Source: Puccinia triticina
Lineage: Eukaryota > Basidiomycota > Pucciniomycetes > Pucciniales > Pucciniaceae
Reading direction: 5' to 3'
Length of the DNA stretch: 64,000 bases
Assembly: GCF_026914185.1 (NCBI RefSeq)
Contig: NC_070559.1
Coordinates: 5,811,501 to 5,875,500 of the forward strand
A model generated the notes under the pieces. It ran no database searches. It was not told where the DNA came from and saw only the letters and a program-made list of their open reading frames with translations. The position numbers and the translations under genes were made by a program. This document shows positions 45,503 to 56,480 of this stretch, piece by piece; within the stretch, counting starts at the first letter, position 1, and the number at the start of each line of letters is the position of its first letter.

Positions 45503-46498
45503 CACTACAAACATTTATTATTTTGCCCAAAAAAGAAATAAAAGTCAACATGAAAAAAATGAAACCAAAATTTCACTCAGGGGAACAAACTGAGCATGCT
45601 GAGCCAAAAAAATAAAATGTCCCAAACTGAGCAAAAATCATTGGAAAATGTTTTGGGATGGTTTTTTTTCACAGGCCTGGTGGGCCTGGAGCGGGCTTGA
45701 GCGGGCCTGAGACGGGTCTGCCCCAAAAGCACTTTGGGTCTGTATTAAAGGAGTTTTGTATTGCCCTGGGAGCTGCTGGGGCTTTTGATGGGCCCAAAAT
45801 CTCAACATGGGCTTTTGGTGGTCTAGAAGTATTAACCTGGGCCACTGAATAGCCCATGGGCCTTTGAATTCCCAGAAAGCCCACCATGGGCCCCCACATA
45901 GCTAATGGGCTCTTGGTAGCCCATAAAGATCCCCACAGGCCAACAGATACATCCATCATGTGATCCCATGGGCTGTTTGCTTCCTTTCTGGGCCACAAAA
46001 AACCCATGGGGAACGTTTTGGACCACCAAAAGCCCATGAGGATATCTGTTGGCCCATGGAGATCTTCATGGGCCACAAAAAGCCCATGGGGGTCTCTGTT
46101 GGCCCATGTGGGCTTTCTGGGAATTCAAAGGCCCATGGGCTATTCAGTGACCCAGGTTGATACTTCTAGACCACAAAAAGCCCAAGTTGAGATTTTGGGC
46201 CCATCAAAAGCCCCAGAAGCGCACAGGGTAAGGCAAAACTCCTTTAATACTGACCCAATGTGCATTTGGGGCAGGCCAGTCATAGGCCCGCCCCAGGCCC
46301 GCTCAAGCCCGCTCCAGGCCCGCCAGGCCCCTGAAAAAACCATCCCAAAACATTGTCCAATGATTTTTTCTCAGTTTGGGACATTTCATTTTTTTGGCTC
46401 AGCATGCTCAGTTTGTTCCCCTGATTGAAATTTTGGTTTTATTTTTTTCATGTTGGCTTTTATTTCTTTTTTGGGAAAAATAATAAATGTTTGTAGTG
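45503..46498. mobile_element. CACTA-type foldback element, 996 bp, inser­ted in integrase
   Basis: Termini CACTACAAACATTTATTA and the reverse complement, with inverted arms of nearly 500 bp. The 3-bp duplication ATA lies at 45500-45502 and 46499-46501. The centre is built of GCCCATGGGC-like palindromic words. No transposase. Removing it with one ATA rejoins the integrase in frame between the first and second catalytic Asp. Confidence 0.9.
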
Positions 46499-47658
46499 AT
46501 AGTGGCCGCTGTTAATTTGACCAAAGGGGCTGCTTCTACCCATCCAGATAAGTCGTCTCTGGCCACCAGTAAGTATTTGTATCGTCCGGCTTTGATGTGG
46601 CAGATGTCCAAGGCTACTCGTCCAAATAAGCTGCTTTCTCCTGTTGGATGTCGTATCTCCCGAGGTACTAAGGGGTCCCGCTTCTGGCATGGTGCACAGC
46701 TCTGAACCCATAACTTCACTTTTTTCTTCAGGCTTGGCCACCAAAATCTGCAAACTAGTCGCTGGTATGTTTCCTCAAGTCCCCGATGCCCAAGATCCTC
46801 GTGAGTCATTCTCAAAAGTTTACTTTGGTAGGCAATTTTGGAGATAACTAGTTGGGCCATGGGTGAGTGCCTTCGCATAAGTCTCCCATCCTGAATGAAA
46901 TAATTTGCTGATTTTCGTTTGAGTTTCTGAAACTGGTCCACATCCATAGCGTGGGGTTTGCGTAATGTCCTTAAATATTCCTTAAGATCTGTCCAAAATC
47001 CCGGCGCTTCCCATTCCAAGAGCTCGGTGGATGCAGCCGAAAAAAATTGGAGCTGAGAGCAAGCTTTAATTACTGGTTTGTCTTCATCAAAATCCTCTGC
47101 GTCATTATAGAACTCGTCTTCCTCATTGCTTATTGGTCTCCTTGAGAGCGCGTCCGGCATTGTGAATGTTTTCCTGGGTTTATGGACCATGTCGAAGGAG
47201 AAGAGATGGATGAATGATACCCATCTGGTCATAGGGGCATTTGGAAGCAAGGGGGCGTTAATCATTTGGATCAAAGATTGAGCATCAACTTGCAGTTCGA
47301 AGTGCTGTCCCCAGAGAAGTGTTTGTAGTTTCTTGAGGATTCTTGCCACGCCACAGAGTTCAAGTTTTGGCTGAGAATATTTTGATTCCACTGGTGAAAA
47401 TACCACTGATTCGTATAACACTGGCCGGTTTAACCCTGTCTCAAGCTCCTGTTGAGAGAGCACTGCTCCTGCTGCGATGAAGCTGGAGTCCACCGCCAAA
47501 ACGATAAGTCCTCCGTGTTCCAAGTAGTCCAACTTCTTCAGTGTAATGTCTTCTCCAATTATTTGCTTGAGCCGCTCAATAGCGTGGTTACAGTCATCGT
47601 CCCAGCACCACTCGGTATCCTTTCTTGTGAGCTTCCTGAGAGGTGCTGCAATCTCCAA
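46499..47658 (-). pseudogene. Gypsy RNase H and integrase N-terminus
   Basis: RNase H: LIVLAVDSSFIAAGAVLSQ, ESKYSQPKLELCGV, FELQVDAQSLIQM and MPDALSRRP. Integrase HHCC finger: HEDLGHRGLEETYQRL...CAPCQKRDP. First catalytic Asp: VALDICHIKAG. The frame is joined to RT only after a one-base change in a run of seven A (plus-strand T, 47663-47669). It is cut by the CACTA element at 46499. Confidence 0.9.
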
Positions 47659-49066
47659 TAAGTTTTTTTACAAAGATTCTAACATAAGTTACTATTCCCA
47701 TGAATCCTTGTAGTTCGGTAAGATTGTTTGGGGTGGGCCATGTCGTAATTTTGTTCTTCTTCTGAACTGAGACCCTTCTTCCTTCCTTACAGACCACGTG
47801 ACCAACAATATCCAAGGCAGGCACACAGCAGGCAAATTTCTTCCCGGAAATGGTTAGTCCAGCCTCTTCGATTCAAAACAAAACCCTTTCAAGTGTTTGC
47901 ACATATTCCCAAATGAAACGCCGTATTCCTGGATTTTCCTCTAGTACTTCGTCATCGTATGTTGAACATGGTCCCTTGATGCCGCCGTCGTCAATAAATA
48001 CGCCTACGTGTTCTGGTATCTCATCCTGAAGAATCCACATCATTTGTGCTTGATACACGGCTACCGAATTAGTTGCACCTTGGGGAAATCTTGTGAGCTG
48101 GAATCTACCCAAAGGTGTGTCAAAGGTGGTTAAAGGCCTTGATTCCGGAGCCAATTCTCTCTCATCATAGCCTCCCATGATATCGACTAATCCGTTGCAT
48201 GCGCGTCCTGCAAATGATTCTACAAATTCTTCTGTTGCCGGTGGCAGCCCTGCGTCTTTAATTGTGACTTTGTTCATTTCTTGTAGATCATGGACTATTA
48301 TTAATTTTCCGTCGTGCTTAAGTACGCAAAAGACCGGGCTCGAGGAACTGGAGGTAGACTGTTCGTAAAGTTTTGTACAAATTCGTTCTCTGACCAATTC
48401 TACGTATTTGTCTTTTACAGCAGCCGGTATAGGAATTGGTTTCTTCTGCCAAGGCACGTGATCCACCACGGGAATAATATACGGTAACCCATAGGTATGC
48501 TTCAAGAGTCCTTGTTCTTCCGGGCTGAATGCCAAGGCTTTTTCCCGAATAAGGATTAGATTCTTGAAGAGCTTCAACTCTTCTTCCCATAGCCATCCTT
48601 CCGGTCCAAAATTAACTACCTTCAGGTGTTCTTCCGTAATCCTCGCGGTAGGCTTGAAGTCCGGAGGGTTTGGCGTAAGTGGTGTGTTGTAAGGATCTTG
48701 TGAAAGTGGTGGTCGTTGAAGCGGAGGATTTAATGCTTGAGGAATTGGTTGATTGATTGGTCTGATCTTCTTTGCTACAGGTTTATACTTAGTCATACAC
48801 CATAGTTGTCCCTCCCTCCAGCTCTGACATAATTGATCCTGAAACGTTATGCCTAGCCCTTTTGTGAGTAGTGCCTCCGTTTCCTTGTATGTGGGACTGG
48901 GTTTAGAAACTGTTGACGATATGGTGGTGGTTTTGACAAGAACCATTGTGTGGTGATTTAGTTTTTCTGATGCAGGCTTATTCACCCGAGTTTCCCGTAG
49001 TTTTGTCTTGAACATTTTGAGTAATGCGAGAAAGCTTTTCAGAATATTCTTGTTTGTTAGCATCAA
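47594..49066 (-). pseudogene. Gypsy reverse transcriptase
   Basis: Starts about 49066 (first residue from TTG, so the real start is uncertain). RT landmarks: LIIVHDLQEMNKVTI, FDTPLGRFQLTRFPQGATNS and the catalytic FIDDGGIKGP (Phe in place of the usual Tyr). A TGA at 47873-47875 (TTT-TGA-ATC) interrupts before EEAGLTISGKKFACCVPALD; the same frame then runs to the A-run frameshift at about 47665. The upstream protease is separated by about 145 bp with stops, so RT was expressed as a separate ORF or by a mechanism I cannot see. Confidence 0.88.
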
Positions 49067-49212
49067 TTTAAAGAAATATTTTTTTATTTTAATTGATAGA
49101 GTTTTGATTGATTTGAGGATTATTTTTTTAAGCCAGTCAAAGAAACCCGGTGCTCGAGATATAACCCGCTTGACTAGCTGGAGTGAGTTTTTCCCTAGAT
49201 GAACGCCGGTAT

Positions 49213-49995
49213 TTATAAAAAATGATCATTTGTCTTCTTTTTGAACATTCGCTCCTCATCGTTGATAGTAGAAGTGGGGTTCTGGCCCATGTCTGGCTTC
49301 ACGACGTTGGTACTGAGATCCTTTCGATTATCCCAACCTTGCCCTTGACCAATACGTGCTAGAGGTACTGACACCCGCCTTCCTTTGGTTCCTTGGAAAG
49401 AGAGTGTCTCCCCGGTATCATGGTACTCCAATGTGCAGCCGTAGTCAAAAAGAAAGGGACGTCCCAGGATGCAGTCTTGTGCTTTTGGTGATATGAAGAG
49501 ATGAGCAGGTCCAGCAAATTGACCAATTCTTACTGGGCAGTTTTCTGCTACTCCCGTGATGTCGCACCTGGCTCCGCCAACTCCTTTCATGGGTATTTCG
49601 ACTTGTATCCTCTCTAGATCCAGATTGTCCGCTACTGATTGGGGCATGACATTTACCATAGACCCAGAATCAACCATAAAATCGACTTTAGCTCCCCCAA
49701 CTTTGGCTGTTACATATCCCAAAGCGCAACTGTAGTAGCATGGATCCGATTGATCTTCTACTGGTGGAGTGGCCATCGCTGCTGCTACCTTTGTGGCTTC
49801 TGTTGCCTGTAAGTGGTGGTATTCTTCCCTGGCAGTCGTCCTTGTAGCTTTGCAATGACTCGCTCCGTATATGAAGGTGAGATTGCTGTGAGCTGCGCAA
49901 AAGTCGTTGGAATTTTGACGTGATCCAAGTCCTGTAGGAGGGTTTCTTCCGGTGAATCTTTTTTCAGGATAGTTGGTACTTTTTCTCGACTCCAA
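49213..49995 (-). pseudogene. Gypsy aspartic protease
   Basis: Active site FMVDSGSMVNVMP, followed by the flap/late motif DCILGRPFLFDYG. The useful frame begins near 49830 (EEYHHLQATEATKV) and needs a one-base shift from the zinc-knuckle ORF. A gag-pol type frameshift here could be programmed, but no slippery heptamer was recognised. Ends at 49213. Confidence 0.8.
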
Positions 49996-50459
49996 ACCTT
50001 CCCAGGTGCTTTCCTTGGCGTTTCTTTAGGCAAGTTATCTTCTTCCTCTTCTTCATCAATATCCATGGTTTCTCTTTCCGGTTCTTGAATCCTAACTCCG
50101 TGTCTTCCTTTCTGAGCTTCTGCTCTAGTGACTGCATGTGTTTTCATAAAATTTTCCGATCCTAAGGACGGGGGATTCCAATCCACGGTTTGTACTGAAG
50201 CCTTCATTACTGGAGTGGTACCGTTCCCGGTTTGACAGGATTTTGCCAGATTCCTGATTGATTCTTGCATCTCTGGTCTTGCAGATTCTGTGGCTACCAC
50301 TGTTCGTATTGGTCTAGAAGGTACCCAGGGTATGTGCTGCCCATTGGGTAGTAACCAGTCCTTTTCTGCTTGTCTAACCAGTCCTTGCTCTTCATCCTTC
50401 AAGTATTCTGGACATTTTGATGTGGAGTGGCCTTCCCGCTTGCAATAGTAGCAAACCAT
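49785..50459 (-). pseudogene. Gypsy nucleocapsid zinc knuckle and linker
   Basis: CCHC knuckle CYYCKREGHSTSKC near the start, followed by a charged linker (EEEEEDNLPKETPRKAPG). In frame with Gag upstream, separated by TGA at 50484-50486 and eight codons. Ends about 45 bases past the point where the protease frame begins. Confidence 0.85.
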
Positions 50460-50483
50460 CGTCTCGTACAGTGGAGTGGAGGG

Positions 50484-51725
50484 TCAGGAGTTTCCTCTGG
50501 CAAATTCCTGTTTGTCAGACGGGCCTTGTCTATTATAACTTGATGGTGGGTCATTCTTCATCTGTTGCTTGAGAGCTGCCAATTCTTGATGCAAATCGTT
50601 AAGTTTTTGTTCCACAGCTTTGTCGTTTGGGGTTTCTTTCAGCATTTGTTCTCGTTGTCTTCCGTTGCCTTTCTTGGTATCCAGATCTTTCTGCATTAGT
50701 TGGTTTGATTTGGAGAAATGCGAGAAGCTATTATAGCCTTCATCTACCCTAACTTTGGTTTCTGCAGCCTTAGTTAAGTGTTCCCATTTTGGTGCCTTGT
50801 TACTTCCATCCTTAGCCCTTGGTAGTTGATTCTTGTTGACTAGGGTGCGCTTGATACTTCGTTGACTTTCCGCTGAGAATGCACTTAAAAATAGGATTCC
50901 GGCATCGCTTTCTTTACTGATGTGTTCATTTTTTACTAGATATTTGAGGATTGGGGTAAACTTCGCCAGGTACGCTTTGTATTCCCAGTGACTTGAAATT
51001 CCTTCTTTTGCTTGAATTTTTGCCACCTTGATTAGATCATCCACAGTATACATGACGGTTTTATCCAAATCTCCCCAAGCTGTGACCATTTCCGCTCGAA
51101 GTTTTGCCCAGTCGTAATCATCGTATCCGTCCATTTCTTCGAGTTGGCATTTTAATTCCTCCGTCCGTATGAATCGTAAGATCTGGACTACTTTGTCATG
51201 ATCTGAAGCTCCGTGTGCGTATGCTGTTCTTTTGAACCGGGTCAGAAATTTCATAAACTGGCTTCCTTCGTAGTAGAGCCCTGGATCTTTTATGATGATT
51301 GGTTTGGAGGGGTGCGCCGGTTGGAATGGTGGAGTCGGGACCCGTGGTTGTGGCCTCATAGGTTCTTGCCGAGATTGAGACTGATATTGTCTTTGTTGAA
51401 ATTGAGGCTGATACATTGGTTCTCTGACATTTTCAGTGTTATGAATTCCATACCCTGACGGCTGTTGTCGTGGTGTCGTTTGTCTGGGAGGGATATTCTG
51501 GTGTTGTGGAGTTTCATCGGAGTCGGACAGCCCTTCTTCAGCTTGATCTCTGAATTTGTTTTCTGGTTCTTTCCCTTTTTCTTTTCGTGGAGGCGGCGGA
51601 GGGTTCTGGGATTCCAAAGTCCAAAACGATCCAGAGGGTCCTGCCAATGGTCTGTTCCTAAACGGGGTAGAGGGAGCGAATCCATCTTCCAAATCTGGTG
51701 TGCTGAATGGTAAATTCATGTTCAT
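50484..51725 (-). pseudogene. Gypsy Gag (capsid)
   Basis: ATG at 51725, 413 codons. Pro/Gln-rich N-terminal third, then a helical capsid-like region (FLTRFKRTAYAHGASDHDKV, WDLDKTV-type segment, LAKFTPILKYLVK) as in retrotransposon gag families. TGA at 50484-50486 (TCC-TGA-CCC) cuts off the zinc knuckle that follows in the same frame, so the stop is probably a mutation of CGA. Confidence 0.85.
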
Positions 51726-52318
51726 CTTGTTGATTCTTAGTTTTCTATTATGTTGATCCTTGGCTTCCTGTTACTGTGCTCTGAAAAAGAAACAATAATA
51801 TCTGGTCTCTGGTCTCTTTACCAGGGCAAATTGGGGGTATTCTTTCAATATTTGATATAAATAACTTCACCGTGCTGGGAGTGTTCTTCAAACAGTATCC
51901 AATTATCTGAATCCTTAGGTACTACACACCGTCGTTCAGTATATAATTGGCCGCCTCCTTCGAGTGGGCTCCAGAGTTTTCTTCTAACAGTATCTAATTA
52001 TCCGGATCCTTAGGTACGACACACCGTCTTCCAGTATATAATCAGCTGCTTCCTTCAAAATACTCCTTCCAGGTCCGGTGGTTATACGTTCTCTTCAGAG
52101 GTTTGTAATTGGTCCCTTAGATGGTTCGTAATAGTTGACTAGTCTTTCAACAGAATAACTGAATATGCCGTTGAGCGCTCTTGATTTGTTGATGAATTTG
52201 ATTCCTTTCGTCGTTAGAAGCTAAGATCCCTTGACGAGTTCTTCTGGATATGTGGAATTCGGTTAAACCTATACTTTGTCGATTGAACAAGATTATCCTA
52301 TCACGTTGGGGACTCCCT

Positions 52319-53218
52319 TGTAAGACTCAAAAGTGTTCCTGAGAACCTTTTGCTGAATGGAGAAGGGGATGATGGAGGTGCAAACTCTGCCCTTCTATGC
52401 TATCAGTCAACAAGACCCACCAAGCTATGCTTGGCAAGTTTTATTCAAGTGATAGGGTAGGTTGGCTCAAGATGAGTTGTTTGATTGACAAGGTATAGAG
52501 CTGATGATTTATATAAGGGTTGGTTATGATTGGTAAAGGTGAATATTGTGGTGGCTGTGATTGGTGAGTGATGAACTGAGGAGCTGACAACTGGGGAGGA
52601 GAGAGCTCCTTATATAGACAGAAGTGGAGCCCCAGAGGGCTTGTGGGTTAGGGTTTCAGCTGATCTGGACAACAGTGTGAGGGATTTTAGCTGGTGAGAG
52701 TAGATACAAATGATGTCATAATGTGTCAGGGGTACATAAATGATGTCATAAGCATGCAGTAGGGCTGCATGAAGGCTGCGTAAAGTGACAGTAGGCTGCA
52801 TTAGTTGACAGGTGGATGCAGGGGGTGCATAAATGACGTCTGAACTGCAGGATCAGTGCGGGATGACATCATAATATGGAAATAGAAGAGTACTTGATAC
52901 TATGTGATGACTATAGTCTGATGGGGAGATGTATGCTTGTATCCTGTGATGTGTATAAGCATAATACTGTGATCCTTGACTTGAGGCTTGTGACAGGCTG
53001 GTGACTGGGTATGCTGAACGTGTGATGGGTGTCCATTGTCCAAGGGCGTGTAGGTTCCAATCCAGAGGGGCTCCAGTGACGCTTCCAGTTGTGACTAGGG
53101 GTAAAATTGGCCATAGAATCCATTTCTGGGGTCCATTTGATGGTATCTTGAGGCCTAGTATTAGTAATTATGTGGCATAGAAAAAACTTTTTATTTTTCC
53201 ACTTTTCCGTCTACCACA
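52319..53218 (-). repeat. Gypsy 5' LTR, 900 bp
   Basis: Same length as the 3' LTR. Differences seen: GGCCATAG vs GGCCGTAG and TAGTATTAG vs TAGTATGAG. TATA box on the minus strand at 52608-52616. I could not assign the primer binding site just inside it. Confidence 0.95.
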
Positions 53219-53340
53219 CCGTTGCCCCCGCCAGCAACATACCTCGACCTTCCTATAATCCATCATCATGTGCGACTTTGGATGCACCTTACCAGAAGCA
53301 TACTGCACCTCGAGAACAACCAGAATCGTTTGTTCTTTGA

Positions 53341-53514
53341 TGGAGAGTCCCGCGGCCTCCAGTGGAGCGAATGGGCAAGAAGGCAGCAATCATTGGATAC
53401 GGCCCGGCGGGACTAGCGTGTGCAGACCAGTTCCACCGGGCTGGCCACACGGTGACCGTCTACAACCATAAAAATTGTCATCAACTGCTCGCCCAATTTT
53501 CTGCTTGTCTTTGA
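53341..53514 (+). pseudogene. Glutamate synthase (GOGAT) fragment, FAD/NAD-binding start
   Basis: The frame reads [14 protein letters not shown] and [16 protein letters not shown], then RAGHTVTVY, before losing similarity and stopping at 53512-53514. This matches the linker and first dinucleotide-binding GxGxxG fold of the glutamate synthase small-subunit domain (GW..PRPP..RTGK+[25 protein letters not shown]). Only about 45 residues remain. It begins 122 bp from the gypsy 5' LTR end. Confidence 0.72.
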
Positions 53515-54703
53515 ACCCCCCGCTGACTCCAGCGTCCTTTTCATTAGATCGTCTCGCCCAAGCCTCCGCCTCTCGCGCCCGGCGAGCGCTCCTTATATAG
53601 CCCCACACCCCCTCGGTCGCAATCTCCTCCGCTTCAGTCTCATCTCCGGGGTTATTGAGCTGACACTCCTGTTGTCTGTCTGGATAGGTCTCGTTGGACC
53701 TACACCTCTGAGAGTGAGCTACACGGTCCTCTCTTCCTCAGCGGGGTCAATGGGGTCCCCTCAGGAGAGGGCACTCGCCACTTCTCTTTGCCCTTGCCCT
53801 TGCTCTCCCCCTACTTGCCCTCTCCAGAAAATCAATGCTGACCTCCCTGGCGTCCCTTGCCTTGTCTGTTTCACACACCTCACCAGCTTTAGGTTCCAAA
53901 CTCTTGCAAGATGAGTAATACAGAATTATGGCAATGTACATATGAAGTTATTTTGGTGGAGATACCAAGTAGAAGTCCAACCTGCTCCTACAGCTATGCA
54001 AGAAGCAAAGTTGATTGAAGTTGTCATTTGAACCAAGGCCCTTACTGGTTGCTGGACACAGGTTAATCAGATGTATCAAAACAAAGTATTTCTGGGAGAG
54101 GTCCCTCAAGCTCCTTGTAACAGTTTGCCAATGATATGCAGTAATACTGATATGCTCTTTTTTGTTGGCAATCTGATTGTCAAGTTACCAACAAAGGGTG
54201 AACCAAAACTGGAGTTCCTATGAGTGGTCTGGTAGAATGTCCTTCTGGCGTTGGGTCTAGCCACAGTAAATGAGAGGAAAATTTGCAGAATGAAAATGGG
54301 AGGTGTCCTGGGGGTTAATGCTATTGATAGTATTTATAGAAGGGCTAAATAAAAGTTCTGGTAGAATAAAGGATGAATTCAGCATGTAGTATATTACTGG
54401 CGGGCAAACATCTCTCACAGTAAATTTAGGCTGATGCGTCAGATTTTCTGGGTTGGTTGTTGCTGAATTGTTTTAGGTGCAGGATAATTTTTCTTGTTTG
54501 CATCAAATTTTATGTCAATAGTTTTAATAGGGGCTCAAGATTCTCCCAGAAGATGGGTATAACCAGCAACCAATGTTATGCTCTATCAGGATTTCATGAA
54601 GTTTGCAAGTGTGTGTGACTTTGCCATGAATTTTGGGAGAGGGTGAGGGCCAAGGAGGTGAAGTTTGCAGCGGCAAAGCCGCCTTGGCCTCTAGTTTTTT
54701 CCA
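53515..54703. other. No gene recognised
   Basis: Only short frames and no repeat recognised, apart from the approach to repeat R3b. Confidence 0.4.
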
Positions 54704-54850
54704 AAAACATTACTTATATTCATTCTTTTGGAACCTTTTTGTCTATCCTCCCAGTAAATCAGAAACTAGCAGGCATGGTTTGTATGTGTTCTTGTCAAAA
54801 GAAATTTCATGAAAACTTTCTTCTGGGCACTGTACTGCACTAGTCCAACG
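54704..54850 (-). repeat. Dispersed repeat R3, copy b
   Basis: Reverse-orientation match to 35640-35797 (from AAAACATTACTTATATTC to TTCTTCTGGGCACTGTA). Confidence 0.65.
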
Positions 54851-54984
54851 GTACAACACAGTTTGTGCTTCATGAAGAGATACACAGCCGCATGCAGATG
54901 TTTTGGGGACAGTCCAGCCCCCAGAACCATTACCAACCGGCAACCATCCCCCCATATCCCCCCATACAACAAGCCCCAATCCAA

Positions 54985-55304
54985 TCAGCTCACCAGAAAC
55001 CCCATCTGACGGCCGCAAAGAGGACTTGCCGCTATGTTGCCGGTGAGGTTGTTCTGTACAACAGCGAAAGCCTTACTTTCAAACAGATCTGTGTAGGAGA
55101 GAGAGACAACATTAGAAGTTGTTGGTCATCTCGCAACCACCATGCAATGCTGCAATTGGAATGGATGTACCACTCACCAAACAACTTGACCAAGTCTTCA
55201 CATGCTTCCAAGAACGCTAGTGTGTCCACGCCTTCGTCAGTAACTGGTACATCCGCGAAAGAGCACTTGATCTGATCAAAATAGCACGTGTTGGAGTCAG
55301 ACAT
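54985..55304 (-). pseudogene. Glycolipid transfer protein (GLTP) gene, first two exons only
   Basis: Minus strand. Exon 1 is 55304-55178 (ATG at 55304; YFDQIKCSFADVPVTDEGVD, FLEACEDLVKLF). An 89-bp intron (55177-55089, GTGAGT...ACAG) joins in phase to exon 2 from 55088 (DLFESKAFAVVQNNLTGNI). These match the conserved N-terminus of fungal GLTP/HET-C2-type proteins that move glycosphingolipids between membranes. Similarity ends at about 55033, and the frame then runs through unrelated sequence to a stop at 54985. The lipid-binding His and Trp residues of the rest of the fold are absent, so it is a truncated copy. The splice sites are still good, which suggests a recent break or recent duplication. 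Confidence 0.82.
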
Positions 55305-55484
55305 TGGTATGGTGATTGGTGTGTCAAGGGAAACGTTAAGCGGAGTTGTCTCGGTATTTGAATTTCTGTCTGTGTGGGCTCCAGGTCTTATGATTGTACA
55401 ATTTTATCCAGAAATTTTTGAAACTTAATTGGGCCTGTATTGGCAGCATAAATTTAACAGATTTTGGTTTCGAAACAGTTTGGA
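55305..55484. other. Upstream flank of the GLTP fragment
   Basis: Probably the original promoter side of the GLTP copy; no TATA-like motif stands out. Confidence 0.3.
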
Positions 55485-55895
55485 AAATCCAAGTATATTA
55501 AAGTCTCAGGTTTGTAGAAAAAAAATTCAAGGGTTTCCCCTACAACCTGCCAAAATACAAAAAAAAAGTCAGAGGTTTTCCCTCCTACAAAAAATGGAAC
55601 ACCAAGGCCGCACAGGCCACCTGAACAAACAAAGTACAAAAAAAACCCGCAAACAATTAAACAATTACATACAAAATGCGCACACAGGCCCCAAAAAACC
55701 CCGCACCCTGCCACCCAGCGCAGCAAGCTGACGCACCGTGGCCCAACGCCCATCCCTGTCTAGCAGGGTTAAAAAGCGTTGGGGGAGGACCCCCAGCCCA
55801 AAGGCACAGGGGGGTCCCCGAATATCCCCAGCCAGACTGCGCAATTGCAACAGCGGACAGGGGTGAGGCGACTCTCGAGCTGGAATTACAGCCTT
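55485..55895 (+). repeat. Dispersed repeat R2, copy c
   Basis: TATATTAAAG start, AAGGGTTTCCCCTACAA stretch, CCATCCCTGTCTAGCAGGGT core, TTGCAACAGCGGA and GGAATTACAG end, as in 36213-36545. Confidence 0.65.
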
Positions 55896-55914
55896 TGAGT
55901 CACCTGAGGAAATA

Positions 55915-56330
55915 CAGCAAGGCCAGGAAAGCTTGCGGTTCGCTTCCCTGATATTCCACCAAACACCAACCAAAAACTCTCGCCGACCGGACCTCCAATG
56001 CACCTAACCTTCCCCCTCCTTCCTCCCTCCCACTCACCCCCAACGAAAATGCCCCCCGACCCAGCCCCCCCCTCCCCGCCCGACCGGTCGCACCCACAAT
56101 CCAGCCCCCCAGCCAGTAACCCAGCAGCCACCCGCCACATTTTTTTTCCGCAACCGCTACCGGTGAGATTACCCCCGTCCACCATTTTTTTTTTGCCAAA
56201 CCTGCTGACCATTCTTTATTTGATTCCCATTCCCCCTCAGCCGCCATCCAACTGCCTGCCCATTCGACCAACCGTTTGCGCTGCCAAAAAGCGCACAGCC
56301 TATAAAAAAGATTCTGGTCAGTCGTCCCCC
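55915..56330 (+). repeat. Left arm of a broken long inverted repeat
   Basis: The reverse complement of this stretch is found in two pieces: 57805-58054 (matching about 56330-56080) and 59302-59465 (matching about 56070-55915). A second, partial tandem copy follows at about 56330-56480 (both contain CACAGCCTATAAAAAAGATT). Confidence 0.75.
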
Positions 56331-56480
56331 TAGAATCTTGTTTTTTGCCGCACCTTCTGACCAATCGTTATTTGACTCCTATTCCCCCTCAGTCGCCATC
56401 CAGCTCCCCTTTGATCGACCGTTTCCACCGCCAGAAAGCGCACAGCCTATAAAAAAGATTCTGGTCAGTTGTGTCCCTTG

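Larger units (their letters stand above)
40169..53218 (-). mobile_element. Ty3/gypsy retrotransposon, 13,050 bp, carrying an antisense spliced gene
   Basis: LTRs of 900 bp (40169-41068 and 52319-53218) differ at only a few bases. A 4-bp direct repeat CCGT flanks it (40165-40168 and 53219-53222). On the minus strand: gag, zinc knuckle, protease, RT, RNase H, integrase (51725 to 44764), then a 3.7-kb extra region, a purine tract GTTGGGGGAGGA and the 3' LTR. The order PR-RT-RH-IN defines Ty3/gypsy. Pol is broken by at least two TGA codons, two frameshifts and a 996-bp CACTA insertion. The extra region holds a gene on the plus strand (42488-44083). Confidence 0.95.

Noticed and set aside
45669..46428. 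Met/Gly/Pro-rich frames on both strands inside the CACTA element
   Set aside because: They arise from palindromic GCCCATGGGC words and mirror each other across the inverted repeat.
49785..49995. Programmed gag-pol frameshift
   Set aside because: No recognisable slippery site, and the element has other random frameshifts, so decay is at least as likely.
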